Positions 10,219 through 20,967 are shown, counted from the first letter of the stretch. The stretch is DNA of 34,742 nucleotides from Choanephora cucurbitarum (GCA_025331435.1 JAIWNI010000174.1:1-34742); one strand, 5' to 3'. Made by a program: numbers and translations. Notes: generated by a model not told the origin, from the letters alone.

Positions 10219-11886
10219 TTACTTTCTATGGGGAACAACAAGCCAAGGTGTCTTTTTGGCTTCCAACTTGACTCTAAAGACACGTCTGTTGGTAATCTTT
10301 TGTTTGCGCTTAAACTCTTGATAACTCTGAATAGCCCAGACACTATCATCATTGACATGAGAACCAAAGGTAGGTGGAGAAAGGTTACCACGTAATGAAC
10401 GTCGTGGTCTTTCAGACGATTGCACTGTCCAGGCACGAGGATTATCTGACTCCACTCTAGGTTCGACAATATTGACTCTCTTCTTTGGCTTGTCCTCTTT
10501 TTTCTGTACGACCAACACTTTCTTTGCAGCCATTTCTTCCTTGAGAGGTACGATAGTTGATTCAGGTTGCTTTGTTTGAGGTTTGAGTTGTTGATAGAAG
10601 AGCATATAGGCTCTTTGACTCAAGACTTCCTTGAGTGAGACAGGTGTGACAGCATCATCATCCATCAGATACCATTGACCGTTAGGTGCTTTGACATAAG
10701 CAATATAATGTCCTGAATCACAACCATGACCATAATGAACAAGAACAGCGTACAGTTGATAGTCGGCTTGTTTGATGTTCTTTTCAGGGCTGACATAGGG
10801 TGCCATATTCAATCGTTCGGGAAATTGAACGTCGGTGGTGATCTTGCGCATATAACCACGATGAAGATCAAAGGCAAATCGTTTCAAATGGACAGTCAAC
10901 ATCATTGGAAGTTCATCGATGGTCATCTGTTTGCCTGCTCGTACCATTTGTTTACATCTTCATGAGGGCCAGATCAGTATACCGATCAACTCATTCTATA
11001 GATCACTTACGAATCACATTTGTATCGATTGTCTGCATCATTGCCAATGACGTCTGTTTTTATGAAATTATCCAAGGCCATCTGAAGTGTGTTTGCTTTG
11101 TTGTTGAGGTCGACACTTAAATCAAGGCATGCTTCGTAGTTGTTTGAGGTGGCCTTACAGCTAAAACATCTGACTTGAGATCGTAATTTACCACCAAACA
11201 CTTGATAGACAAGTGCCGTTTCTTCTACTTTAGGAGGTAACTTTCTATTGTTCAAAAATTAAGTTGATCTGTGCGAGTGGCTTAGCAAGGCCTCTTACCC
11301 TAATCCATGAATGGAAGCCTTTTGAATAGCAGATAACAAAAACATATAGAATTCATGAGCATCTTCTTGTCGACCTAAACGTAATGTCTTTGAAATAGCT
11401 ATCATAAGAGAGAGGCTTAGCAACTCTAGCTATAGGCTACAATGTTCTCGTCTTACCTCTCAAGTTGCTTGTAAAATAGCGAGGAAGGATAGCAGCTCCT
11501 TTTGAAAAGCTTTTCTCGTCCTTTAGACATCGTACCATATGTCTTTCCATGGAACATAATGCACAGAAGCCTTCTATGCGACATGTGGCACTGTGTTCTT
11601 GCTTCAGTAATTGTTGAGCTAAGGCAGGTGTATAGGTTAAACATTCTAACACTGAATTTAAAAAGCAAGTGTTCTGTCCGTTCATAAAGCCAGGGCCGAT
11701 TTTTCGATTGAAGTTCCAGGTACAGGAGAGTTTAGACTTATCAAACAATGGACCTTTGATGGCATGATTGATGGGTTCTGGCTTTGATGGTTTGTTGATT
11801 CTATTTTTGTGCTTGATCTGGTGATCACGAGTGTTGTTTTGAACGTTGCCTAGGTGACGATTAAATTTAAAGTTCTTCTTGCCCAT
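10219..11886 (-). CDS. Ubiquitin carboxyl-terminal hydrolase, USP36/USP42-like
   Basis: Four exons on the minus strand, 11886-11457, 11398-11299, 11244-11011 and 10957-10219, give 500 residues. USP-class cysteine protease: Cys box MNGQNTCFLNSVLECL (Cys74), QEDAHEFYMFLL, LPPKVEETALVYQVFGGKLRS, finger pairs CFSC and CDSC (the second pair is completed across the last splice), LTVHLKRFAFD, His box CDSGHYIAYVK (His338) and WYLMDDDAV (Asp354/355). The order and the PPKVEET/FGGKLRS stretch match the USP36/42/17 branch, nucleolar or nuclear in animals. After the catalytic core there is only a short basic tail (about 370-500), with no long C-terminal extension as in human USP36. The start MGKKNFKFNRHLG is basic and polar, with no membrane segment, unlike the neighbouring USP. 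Nuclear location is inference. Confidence 0.9.
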
Positions 11887-12295
11887 GAGATATTCTTATG
11901 TGGTAGTGTATATGGTGTTCTTGAGAAAAAAAGTCTATAACTAAAAAAAAAAAAAAAGATTTTTTTTTTTAATTTTTTTTTTAAAGCTGTATTAAGAATC
12001 AGAAAAAAAATCCGAATTTAAAGTAAATAACTAAGCAACAAGTTTTCGAATGGTCAACACGGAATGTCCCTTTGTTTATTTTAGAAAAGATGAGCCGTTT
12101 TGCTTACGAACACAATATCATATACCTTCGTTTTGCATTTAAAGAAAAACGATTGGTTGAATTAACACCCTGTTATGGAGGAATTTGCATGATTTTTTTT
12201 TTTCGAGAGAGACATGCTAGATAATAAATTGCTTAGCAACAGTAACCAAGGAAACTTGTCAAATCAAGAAAAAAAAAAGTAACAGATCAATTTTA
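11887..12295. other. Region between USP36-like start and VPS1 stop
   Basis: About 410 bases. Long A and T homopolymers (11942-11990) suggest a nucleosome-poor promoter for the USP36-like gene, and the right part is the probable 3' UTR of VPS1. No open frame with family resemblance on either strand. Confidence 0.45.
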
Positions 12296-14696
12296 TTAAA
12301 CAGAGCCAACAATTTCATCAGCCTTTTGTAAAGCCTCAATCATCTTTTTACATTCTTTTCTTCTCTGTTGAGTGAATTCAGATTCTTGTAACAAATCGTC
12401 CAATACATCTGCCTTGTACAGTTCAGACAATAGTTCTCTTTGAAGTTCTTCTTTTGAATGATTCACCAAGTTCAACATGATAGCCTTAGGTACCATGTCA
12501 ATCATGGTGCGTTTGACGATATTATAGTATGATTGAATCAAGATCTTAATGACTTCTGTTTCCATAAATTCGCGTTCTGACAAAGCACCCATGGCTTTTA
12601 ATGTAGCTGGAGGCTAGTGTATAGAAGGTTAATTTTTTTCTTCTTTTTAGTTCAAAAGAATGACTTACAGCTTCCATAAGAGCACCAGTCACTTTCTTTG
12701 TCTTTTTGGGACCAGAAAAGAAACTACCAAAGAAGGAACCATTATTGCTATCTGAATTGACATCTAAACTTGCACTGGAGAGGTTATTGGTCTGAAGAGC
12801 AGCCAGTTGTTGCTGTGATTGTTGTTGAGGTGGTTGAGATGGTTGTCTTCCATTGACTGGGTGAGGTTTATCTGAGATTTGATTAGGATGGTTTTTAGCT
12901 TGTAATTGTTCATTCACCAATGTGATGGCTTGATGACCACTTAAGAAATCAGGATGAGCTGTATTGATATAACATGCTTCCATACTATCGTTCATTGATA
13001 CATTAATACAATTGAAAAAGAAATGATTTCTTGAATACTTACGAAACAAGATCTGTGACTAATTTACTGGTAGGTGTCATGGCTTTCTTGAAAAAGGAGA
13101 GCACCACTTGATAGAATCGTTCTTTCAGAGCAGGGAATCGCTTAAAGAACTGCTTGTTTAACAATTGACTCAAGATACGGACAAGTTCATCATAGACCAT
13201 GTTGATACACTTGATGCTTGGTTCCTCCAGACGCTTGATCTGTTGCTTGATAATCAACTCAAAGGCAGTGGTAGCAATGAACAAGGCAGGTGAAGAACCT
13301 GAAGAGTTGTAGAGGATTGTACGAATATCGACATCCTTGATTTGATCCAAGGGATCGATGCTCTTGACGCCATTGGCATACAATTCATGAAACACGAAAC
13401 TGATACGAGCACCACCTGAAAGTTCAAAGCTGGTGAGATCGTTGGATTTACCTTCAATGATCGTTCTGAATTCAGTACAGAATTCAGTGATGATATTCAA
13501 TACCAAGTTGGCTTGACCGGAGGCAGAACCGTCATTGAGAGGATCGCCTAACTGAAGTAATTCTTGTTGATATTTCGTCAAGGCAGATTGAATCTTGGCT
13601 TTGATTTCAGGTAATGTGTTGCGAATGTGGTGCATCAAGATCTACATTAATTAGTGTGAGTATCCACTTACAAGAACCTATCTCTTTATGTACCATGTTT
13701 AATTTACGAGCCAAGAAGGGTGTACCACAGTATTGAGCCTTACTTCGGTAAGAAGAATGGTTCTCAAAGAAGTCTCGTTCAGCATTCAAAGCCTTAGAGA
13801 TCGACTTCTTTGTCTCGATATCACGTTGACCACGATTGACGACAGGCACATAACCGAGTCTCAAGGGAATGACTCGACCTGCTAGGATATCAATCACATC
13901 TGTTCCCTGATCCATCAAATCCACCTTGGTCAAGACACCAATCGTACGCAATCCCTCAGGATCCACCTCTCGAGCCAGCTTAAGACCGTCTGAATTGGCC
14001 AGATCGGTATTAGCAGCAGTCACTGCCAAGATAATTGAATTGGGCTTTGTGACGTACTTGAGGATCATATCACGAATTTGCTTTTCAATGTCCTTGGGCT
14101 GATCACCCACAGGTACCTTGGTCAGACCAGGTAAATCGATCAAGGTGAGGGTCAAGACGTTGGGTGAAAAGATACGCAGGTTGATAGGCTGAGGTGAGAT
14201 GCCTACGTTCTTGCCTGTCTTGAGTTCAGTGTCCTTGATGATTTCCTCTCTGATCTTGTTGAAGTTATAGAATTTCTGGCCTGGTAAATGAAGGAATTCA
14301 CCCCATTCATCAGGATTTTCTTGTGGATCATTCGATAATTCGTCTTCCTTCTTTTTGGGTTCAGATGAAGCAGCTCGGTTGATGAGTTGAAGGATCTTGT
14401 TAGAGTCGTTAGTGACTTGACTATCAACCGTCTTGTCTTACTTACTAAAGGTCGACGCGTCACAATACCAGTACCTCTTGGCAAGAAATCTCTACCCACA
14501 ATATTTTCTAATACTGAACTTTTACCACTGGACTGCGAACCAATGACAGCAATTTGAGGTAAGTCTACTGGGTTATGAACACCCACAGTAGCAAATGCAT
14601 CTTGTAGTTTATTGACTATATCACTTTATAGTCAGTCTTTTTCTTTCTTTTTGTTAGTGTATCCATCTTACCTGTCTTGATAAGTTGTGAGTCCAT
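12296..14696 (-). CDS. VPS1: Dynamin-like GTPase Vps1
   Basis: Six exons on the minus strand: 14696-14672, 14615-14446, 14395-13694, 13641-13043, 12984-12669 and 12613-12296, giving 709 residues, very near yeast Vps1. It is a membrane-remodelling GTPase used in vacuolar and endosomal traffic, endocytosis and peroxisome fission. Seen: [16 protein letters not shown] start, P-loop GSQSSGKSS (34-42), [17 protein letters not shown] switch [15 protein letters not shown] switch [13 protein letters not shown], a middle domain ([14 protein letters not shown] onward), the [14 protein letters not shown] motif, a Gln/Ser/Pro-rich insert B (about 505-575, [10 protein letters not shown]) in place of a PH domain, and the GTPase effector domain in the last 106 residues. 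[10 protein letters not shown] and [10 protein letters not shown] favour Vps1 over Dnm1. The first coding exon is only 25 bases. NUP58 ends 126 bases upstream on the same strand. Confidence 0.94.
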
Positions 14697-14822
14697 GATG
14701 AGACACAATGGGGAAATTTTATAAAGAAAAAAAAAAAAAAAAAAAGGGGGATTATGCTGTTATATATGTGTGTGACACCATCTTGAATGACGTATATATT
14801 TTTATTATAATTAGAGATTGAT

Positions 14823-16901
14823 TTACAATGTTCTCAAGAACTGCTGATAATAATTCTTTTCCATATGAACATTTTCATGTAATGCAGCCACTTTGTTTGA
14901 CAAGGCCAAAAAGGCTTGATTTTGAGCACGCATAATATGAGCAATATCTAAAATAAACCATATTAATACAATAACATCCTTTTTTTTTTTTTTCATTTGC
15001 TTTTACCTTGAGGAGATTGAACTTTGTTTTGTGACCATGATTCCACTGTTCTTTCAATTTCCCAAATGTACTTTTTGTATTCTTCTAATCGACCATTTAA
15101 CTGTTTAGTCAATTGTGAAAAGTAACTAACAGAAACTATAAGTATAAGGCATTCTACTGCTTATCTCTATACTGTACTCATCATCTTTGGAATAACCAAA
15201 TAGCCATCTTGGACCTTGTCCTGGGTGTTTACATGCTTCCAAGACAGCACAACCATCATTGGCATGTCTCAAATGTTCCTTCACTTCATCATACAATGAC
15301 TCGATCTGTTCCAATTGACCCTTTAATGTGCTTGATAAAGTATCCAATTGCTTATAGAGAATTGTCAGTCAAGACAAATTTAATTGTTTTGTTATCTTAC
15401 CTGTGATAGAACATCTGTTTCCTTTTTGGCTCTAGACATGGCTGTTAAATGTTGAGGAAACTTTTGTTGGCGAATGTAATCACAGCGTTGACCTTCTTGA
15501 CGAATGTATTTCTCCAATGTATCCAATTCCCTTTGTGCCTGTTCTGGTAATTCAGTAAAGCGTGTGGATGGCATGATATTGTCGATTCTAAAGTTTGTAT
15601 GATGCACCACTTGGTTCTGTTGTAATCCAGCTAGGATAGGTGCAATCAAAGATACATTGATCTGAGTAGGTGGTTGAGCAGCTATCTTGGCTAGATCTTC
15701 AAGAATCTTATCAAATGAGAATGGGTTGGGTTCAGTAGGTGGGGCAATGGTATTGGTGGTAGCAGGTGTACTACTGAATGTAAAGGGACTACTTGTGACA
15801 GTAGAACCAGGTGTACTAGTTGCACTTGTACTAGGTGTTGAACCAAATGTGAATGTACTACTACTTGTTGTTGTTGTCTTTTCTTTATCATTACCAAATG
15901 TAAATTTAGGTATAGTGGTAGATGTACTGGTGGTGGTGGTGGTGGTGGTAGTAGTAGGTGTTGTTTTAGATCCAAAGTTAAAAGAAGGGATAGGTGTAGA
16001 TGATGTTGAACTAGTAGTAGTAGGTTTGGATAATGTAAATCCAGAAGTTAAGGTAGGTGCCTTTGAAGTGTCTGTTGTTGTTGTTGTAGGTGTTTCAGTT
16101 TTAGGTGTAGATGAACCAAAACTAAAAGTAGGTAGTGTAGGATTTGTCTTAGTTTCTGTCTTGGCAGGTTGACCAAAACTAAAAGTAGGTGGTGTAGAGT
16201 TAGTTTTGGGTGCTTCTGATTTAGTGGATGGACCAAAACTAAAGGTAGAAGTAGGTGTGCTTGTTGTAGCAGGAGGATTGTTGACTGCTGTAGTATTGGT
16301 AGATGTACTGACTGAAGTATCGGAATTGGGTAGATTACTCTGAAGTGAATTTGAACCCATTGTCACAGGTGGATTTGTTGTGGTGGAACTAGGTGAACTG
16401 AATGTGAAACTACCTGGTGTACTGGCAGGTGCACTCACTAGACTAAAAGAAGATTGACTGCTCAAGGAACCACTGGATGCCTGTGTTGTCAATGGTGTAA
16501 AACTAGAAGGACTGGGTGCAATAGAGAAATCGTTGTCTGATTGAGACCGTCTCAGGATATTGGTATTGGAGACACTGGAGGAATTATCAAATGATTTACT
16601 GGTGGCAAAGGGTGAACTGCTGTTGTCTGGCTTGTTGAGACGAAAGGAAGTGGAGGTAGGACTACCGGGTACACTACCAGAACCTAGTTGGAAACTAAGT
16701 GAGGGTGATCCTATCGTAGGGCTTGCAGGTGCACTTCCACCAAATCCACTGAGACTAGGTGAAGCACTGCCTTCAAGTGAAAAGACAAAGTTGGGTACAT
16801 TGCCATCACCTTTCTTTGATCGACTTGATTTCTTACTATTTTAAAAGACGCGTTCTATTAGTATTTAGGTGAAAGATAGTTTCACCTTTATTTTACCTCA
16901 T
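14823..16901 (-). CDS. NUP58: FG nucleoporin, Nup58/Nup45 (yeast Nup49) family
   Basis: Five exons on the minus strand: 16901-16897, 16835-15401, 15350-15178, 15125-15007 and 14947-14823, giving 618 residues. It is a central-channel nucleoporin that forms the Nup62-Nup58-Nup54 type coiled-coil trimer, with FG repeats that bind transport receptors. Residues 1-120 are Ser/Pro/Gly-rich; about 195-340 holds FSFG, FNFG and FTFG motifs spaced by Thr/Pro/Ser-rich linkers; about 375-618 is helical (LPEQAQRELDTLEKYIRQEG, LKGQLEQIESLYDEV, DDYFSQLTKQLNGRLEEYKK, DIAHIMRAQNQAFLALSNKV), with the order and spacing of Nup58. The first coding exon is five bases (ATG plus AG). It is needed because exon 2 has a stop just upstream and no early in-frame ATG. 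The third donor is GTACAG. The promoter lies in a 133-base gap shared with the divergent WW gene. Confidence 0.88.
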
Positions 16902-17034
16902 CTTGTGTCGCGTTTGATAGTGAGAAGAAAAAGAGAAGGAAAAGAAAGTGTGTACGCGAACACCCCCTCCACATAAAAAAAAAAAAAAATTTTTATATCA
17001 TCATGCTTTTTTTTTTTATTTTTATTTAATTTTA
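16902..17034. promoter_or_regulatory. Divergent promoter, NUP58 and WW-domain gene
   Basis: Only 133 bases separate the two start codons, so both promoters and leaders must share this stretch. It has an A run (16976-16989) and T runs (17007-17032) next to the plus-strand start and no clear TATA box. Confidence 0.6.
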
Positions 17035-17592
17035 ATGAGCTCACCTAAAGAAGAAGAATCTAAGGATCAACAAGTAAGTCAGTGGACACCTGTATGGGAT
17101 GACAACGCTCAAGCATATTACTGGTGGAACACAGAAACCAATGAGACCACTTGGCACAATCCTCTAGAGACCAAATCAGACAACCCACTCGACTTCTTAT
17201 TGGACCGTATTGACAATGAAGTGAAAAAGAAGTTAGATGGTGACCAACCCAAAGAACAGACAGAAGGACAACAGGATTATAACTATTATTATGATCCTAG
17301 CATGTATACTTCACAAGCTCACTTTAATGCCAGAACAGGTCGATTCACTACGCAAGCTGATGTCGAACGTTTAAATCCAGAAAACCTCTCGATAGAATCC
17401 CGCGCTACTCGACAGATGCAAAACTACTTTGATGTCGACCTCTATACAGAACAACGTAATCAAGAACGTATGCTTGTACAGAGTGGAAGAGTGCCCAAGA
17501 GAAAGCCATTGACACGCAAGGAAGTGGAGTATTTTAAGCGTATGAAGAAAGAAAAGAAATCAAAGCGCGCTAGAGAATGGCTTCTCCAATAA
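17035..17592 (+). CDS. WW-domain protein with basic C-terminal tail
   Basis: Single exon, 185 residues from the ATG at 17035. An in-frame ATG at 16948 would add 29 residues, but these are homopolymer leader sequence and lie in the divergent promoter, so I reject that start. One WW domain: Trp17, the YYWW block (28-31) and Trp40 with Pro43, spaced as in the family, and so likely to bind proline-rich ligands. The middle is Gln/Tyr-rich (QQDYNYYYDPSMY). The last 55 residues are strongly basic (VPKRKPLTRKEVEYFKRMKK and onward to REWLLQ) and probably helical. Similar architectures occur in conserved fungal WW proteins of unclear role; a link to RNA processing is only a guess. Its 3' end lies 23 bases from the stop of the next, convergent gene. 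Confidence 0.8.
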   Translation: MSSPKEEESKDQQVSQWTPVWDDNAQAYYWWNTETNETTWHNPLETKSDNPLDFLLDRIDNEVKKKLDGDQPKEQTEGQQDYNYYYDPSMYTSQAHFNARTGRFTTQADVERLNPENLSIESRATRQMQNYFDVDLYTEQRNQERMLVQSGRVPKRKPLTRKEVEYFKRMKKEKKSKRAREWLLQ

Positions 17593-17615
17593 AATTCATT
17601 CTTTTATTATCCTTT

Positions 17616-18212
17616 TTAAAAAAACCATGAGCCTATCTTTCTTAGATGCTGTAGAGAAGGTGTCTTGTCTGTCAGTCGTTTCTTGTGCTTATATTGACTC
17701 CATTTGCTGAATTGATCCTGAGAAAAGACAGGTGAAGGTATTTTTTGGGGTGGGGATGGGATAGTGATGTTGGGAGGATTGGAGGTGAGGATATCTCGCA
17801 TGGCATACAGAGCCATTGTCTTGACATACTGTGCAGTCATATGGTCCATCCAGGGAAGACATCGAAGTAGGGTACACCAATGGACATATTGGGTCTCTAA
17901 AGGTGTTGGGTTGGACAGAGTATGAGGTTCTGGCCATGGTATACCACCTGCAGATGCAACAGTGAAATAAGGATGAGATGGATCAGACATCTCTAGTCTT
18001 TTGATCAGACTGGCATAATCCTCAGGTACAGAAGTAGCATAGGGATCCATGATCCATCTGATTGGCTTTCGCACCTGATTCTCAATATCATCTATCTGAA
18101 CACTAAGACGCCTGACAAGTGTTGTCAAATCTTCTAAAGACAGACTCTCCTTTACAGGTATGATCTTATGCTTCTTTTGAGTAAACAGTTTGAACTTTTT
18201 AGATCCATTCAT
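17616..18212 (-). CDS. Unrecognised protein, 198 residues
   Basis: Single exon, minus strand; I do not recognise the family. The sequence looks like real coding DNA: an uninterrupted frame, balanced composition and several tryptophans. The N-terminus is Lys-rich (KKFKLFTQKKHK). A probable helix follows (LSLEDLTTLVRRLSVQIDDI), then a conserved-looking core with PIRWIMDPYA, GIPWPEPHTL, HWCTLLRCLPWMDHMTAQYV, then a Pro-rich linker (PSPPQKIPSPVF) and a basic end finishing in WFF. No signal peptide or membrane helix. It converges on the WW gene (23 bases between stops) and diverges from the SYLF gene (111 bases between starts). This tight packing supports a real gene. Confidence 0.72.
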   Translation of the reverse strand: MNGSKKFKLFTQKKHKIIPVKESLSLEDLTTLVRRLSVQIDDIENQVRKPIRWIMDPYATSVPEDYASLIKRLEMSDPSHPYFTVASAGGIPWPEPHTLSNPTPLETQYVHWCTLLRCLPWMDHMTAQYVKTMALYAMRDILTSNPPNITIPSPPQKIPSPVFSQDQFSKWSQYKHKKRLTDKTPSLQHLRKIGSWFF

Positions 18213-18323
18213 GATAAAAAATGAGAGAGAGAGAGAAATGATTGATGGATAATTCTCCTATAATTTAAATACCATGCCATGACGTAACATTTTAACCTTT
18301 TACCTCTCTGTTTTTTTATTATC
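18213..18323. promoter_or_regulatory. Divergent promoter, 198-residue protein and SYLF gene
   Basis: 111 bases between two divergent start codons, so both promoters overlap. It holds a GA repeat next to the minus-strand start (about 18222-18236), AATTTAAATA near 18262 and a T-run before the SYLF start. No single element can be assigned. Confidence 0.5.
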
Positions 18324-19167
18324 ATGTTTGACGGTTTCAAAGAACAAGCATCTCGAATGGCTTCAAGTAATCTAGTTTATTTGTCTATCTTCATGACACT
18401 CTGATTAACCTGTTTATTAGATGCTACAAAACAAATGACAAGTAAGCTAAAGGATTCTCTTTTTTATTTATTTTTATTCACCTCTTCTAATAGACACTAG
18501 TTCATTCAATCCTATACCTAACAATCTTACAGATGCATGTAAAAAGGCTTCTGATATATTACAACAATTCATCATCAAAGAAGAGATAGAAAACGGATTT
18601 GATACAGTCATCCCTGTCTCAGTCATCAAAGAAGCCAAAGGGTTAGCCATCTTCACTGTCCTGAAAGCAGGCTTCCTTTGGAGTGGACGTGCCGGTCAAG
18701 GCATTGTAGTATCTCGCTTACCAAACGGTCAATGGAGTGCACCCAGTGCTATGGCCACAGGAGGTGTTGGATTCGGTGCTCAGGTAGGTGCTGACCTGAC
18801 GGATGTCGTCTTGATCCTCAACAGTCAAGAAGCTGTCCGTGCTTTCTCTCAAGGAGGCAATCTCACTTTGGGCGGTCACTTGGCTGTCAGTGCAGGCCCC
18901 CTAGGCGCAGGAAGTGAAGCCTCTATGATAGGCGACATCAAAGACAAGAAACTGGCTCCTGTCTTTGCCTACACCAAATCCAAAGGTCTCTTTGCTGGCA
19001 TGAGCATTGAAGGCACAGCCATACTCGAACTTCAACAGGCCAACACACAATTCTATGGTCGACCCATACGTGCGGCTGCTCTCTTAAAGGGCGAGATTGA
19101 ACCACCTCAAGAGGCTCGTGTGTTGTACGATACCATTCATCAAGCAGAGATGCGTGATCCCTTTTAA
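18324..19167 (+). CDS. SYLF-domain protein (Ysc84/SH3YL1 family), no SH3
   Basis: Three exons, 18324-18366, 18421-18441 and 18494-19167, give 245 residues. SYLF domains bind phosphoinositides and actin. Yeast Ysc84 and Lsb3 use one at endocytic actin patches, with an SH3 domain added. Here the domain fills nearly the whole protein (about 25-240): FNPIPNNLTDACKKASDIL, VIKEAKGLAIFTVLKAGFLW, SGRAGQGIVVSRL, WSAPSAMATGGVGFGAQVG, LGGHLAVSAGPLG, FAYTKSKGLFAGMSIEGTA and FYGR, all in the Ysc84 order. There is no SH3 after it; the gene ends at DPF. Exon 2 is a 21-base microexon; without it the frame does not close. The stop codon (19165-19167) overlaps the stop of the prolyl-tRNA synthetase gene on the other strand. 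Confidence 0.9.
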
Positions 19168-20967
19168 GATAGATTTTTATTGAACAATAAATGGTCTAAA
19201 TCAACCACCGTCTTCTGACTGGGCTGATCATGTAATCGCTGATGAATCTCTACTTCATTCTTGAGTGCATTGGGCCCCACAATGATCGTATAGGGATATC
19301 CTACTAATTCACTGTCTTTCATTTTGGCCCCAAATCCAGACCGACGATCATCTAGTACGATATCGTCTGGATAGACTTCAGAGAGTGCATCGTAGATCTG
19401 ATGAGCTATCTCTTTAAATTCTTCACGACGATCGTCTGTGGGCACAATACAGATACGGTAAGGGGCCACTGATTCAGGCCAGGCAATGCCTTGTGTATCG
19501 TATCTGGCTTCAGCAATGGCAGCCAAGAGACGACTGATGCCAATACCATAACATCCCATTTCAGCAGTGACCATCTGTTGATGTTGATCTTTAAACTGAC
19601 AGCCCAGGACAGCTGAATAAGTGGTGCCTAAATAGAATGTATGACCACATTCAATGGCCTTGACACTAGAGAGTGAACCCTCTTGACAGGCACGACAACC
19701 ATCTCCTGCTTGAGCTAGACGGATATGATGGTCTGTGTGATGAACAGCATGTGAACAAGATGTTGTTTCCAAACTATCATCCACAAATACATGGTGAGGT
19801 TCCTCAGACGCTTGTTGGATGGGTATGATCTCCATGGTCCCTCTTGGACTCATCTGCTGATGTTGCTTTAGATAGTCTGTCAAGATAGACTGGACCCGAA
19901 GGAGATTAGGTGCTCGATCAGAGGGTGTCAAGATGGCTGCTGTTCCCTTGTAACTGGCTGTCTCGGTCAAATCAGGCACTGAAAAGGAAACCAAGGTTGT
20001 CTTGGGATGTTCTTCTGAAGAAGAGGTAGCTTGACCCACAGCTAATTCCTGATTGGCTGTATAACCACAGGCATGACAGGTCAAGAGCGTATCTTCACCT
20101 ACAGAAGAGATGACATGGTACTCATGAGACTTTGATCCACCAATATTACCACTGTCTGCCTCTGCCACCACAAAGGGCACCTGCAAGCGTTGAAAGATAC
20201 GTTGATAGGCCAAAGCCACTTGATCGTACGTCTCAAAGGCCTGTGATTGACTGGCATCAAACGAATAGAGATCTTTCATGATAAACTCGCGTCCTCTCAA
20301 TAGACCAGCACGGGGTCTGAGTTCATCACGGTATTTACGGCCTATCTGATAGAGACGGATAGGCAGTTGTTTGAAAGAACGAAGATCGTGAGCGACCAAC
20401 TGAGTGATTTCTTCTTCGTGTGTTGGTGCCAATAACATGTCAGATTCCTTTCTATCTTTTAAACGGAAAAACTGTGGATAGGTTGTCAGCTTATCTTTTT
20501 GAAGAAAATTTACTTAAAGTAGACTCACTTCGCCTTTGGCACCATCCCAGCGACCTGTCTTTTTCCATCCTTCAGGGGATAACAAGAGAGGCAATGATAG
20601 TTTTTCACTGCCAATTGCCTGCATTTCCTCATCAATGATACGTTCTATCTTTTCGATCGTACGAAGACCTAAAGGCAATAATGAATAGATACCTGCACCA
20701 CTCTAGATGTCATGTTAGAGATATGTGTGTGTGTGTGTGTTTTTAAAGGCTTACTTGACGAACAAATCCTGCTTTCAAGAGAGTGGCATGACTTGAATCA
20801 GGGCTGGATTTCTCTTTAGTGACAGGAATGAACTTGGTGGATAGTCTATGACGAGCCTTCTTTTATAGAAAAGGGGAGTTATTAGTATGGCTCTTTGTTG
20901 TTGTTGTTGTTGTTTTTACCACTGAAAAGTGTCGTTTGAATACAAGTGATGAGTATGCTTTCCACAT
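19164..20967 (-). CDS. PARS2: Prolyl-tRNA synthetase, bacterial/mitochondrial type
   Basis: Four exons on the minus strand, 20967-20920, 20859-20755, 20702-20529 and 20471-19164, give 544 residues. It charges tRNA-Pro with proline. The N-terminus (MWKAYSSLVFKRHFSVKARHR) is basic and lacks acidic residues, as in a mitochondrial import signal. Class II signatures: GAGIYSLLPLGLRTIEKIE with GWKKTGRW, APTHEEEIT, motif 2 RPRAGLLRGREFIMKD (about 161-176) and motif 3 GCYGIGISRLLAA (from 415). The insertion region carries CHACGY and CRACQEGS pairs as in bacterial-type enzymes, and the anticodon-binding end reads VLDDRRSGFGAKMKDSELVG. The exon 1/2 acceptor could lie two bases away; 20859 keeps the frame. 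Introns hold GT and TTG microsatellites. Yeast Aim10 is the likely counterpart. A separate cytosolic enzyme is expected elsewhere. Confidence 0.9.
20724..20740. repeat. TG microsatellite in prolyl-tRNA synthetase intron
   Basis: About eight TG dinucleotides in the second intron of the minus-strand synthetase gene. A TTG triplet repeat (about 20896-20912) lies in its first intron. Neither disturbs the splice sites. Confidence 0.7.

Noticed and set aside
15687..16172. Open frame of 161 codons on the plus strand opposite NUP58
   Set aside because: Antisense shadow of the Thr/Ser/Pro-rich FG region: its Val/Leu-rich composition comes from reading ACC/ACT repeats backwards. No domain.
16948..17034. 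29-residue N-terminal extension of the WW-domain protein
   Set aside because: Lys and aromatic runs coded by homopolymers within a 133-base divergent promoter; the ATG at 17035 is the better start.
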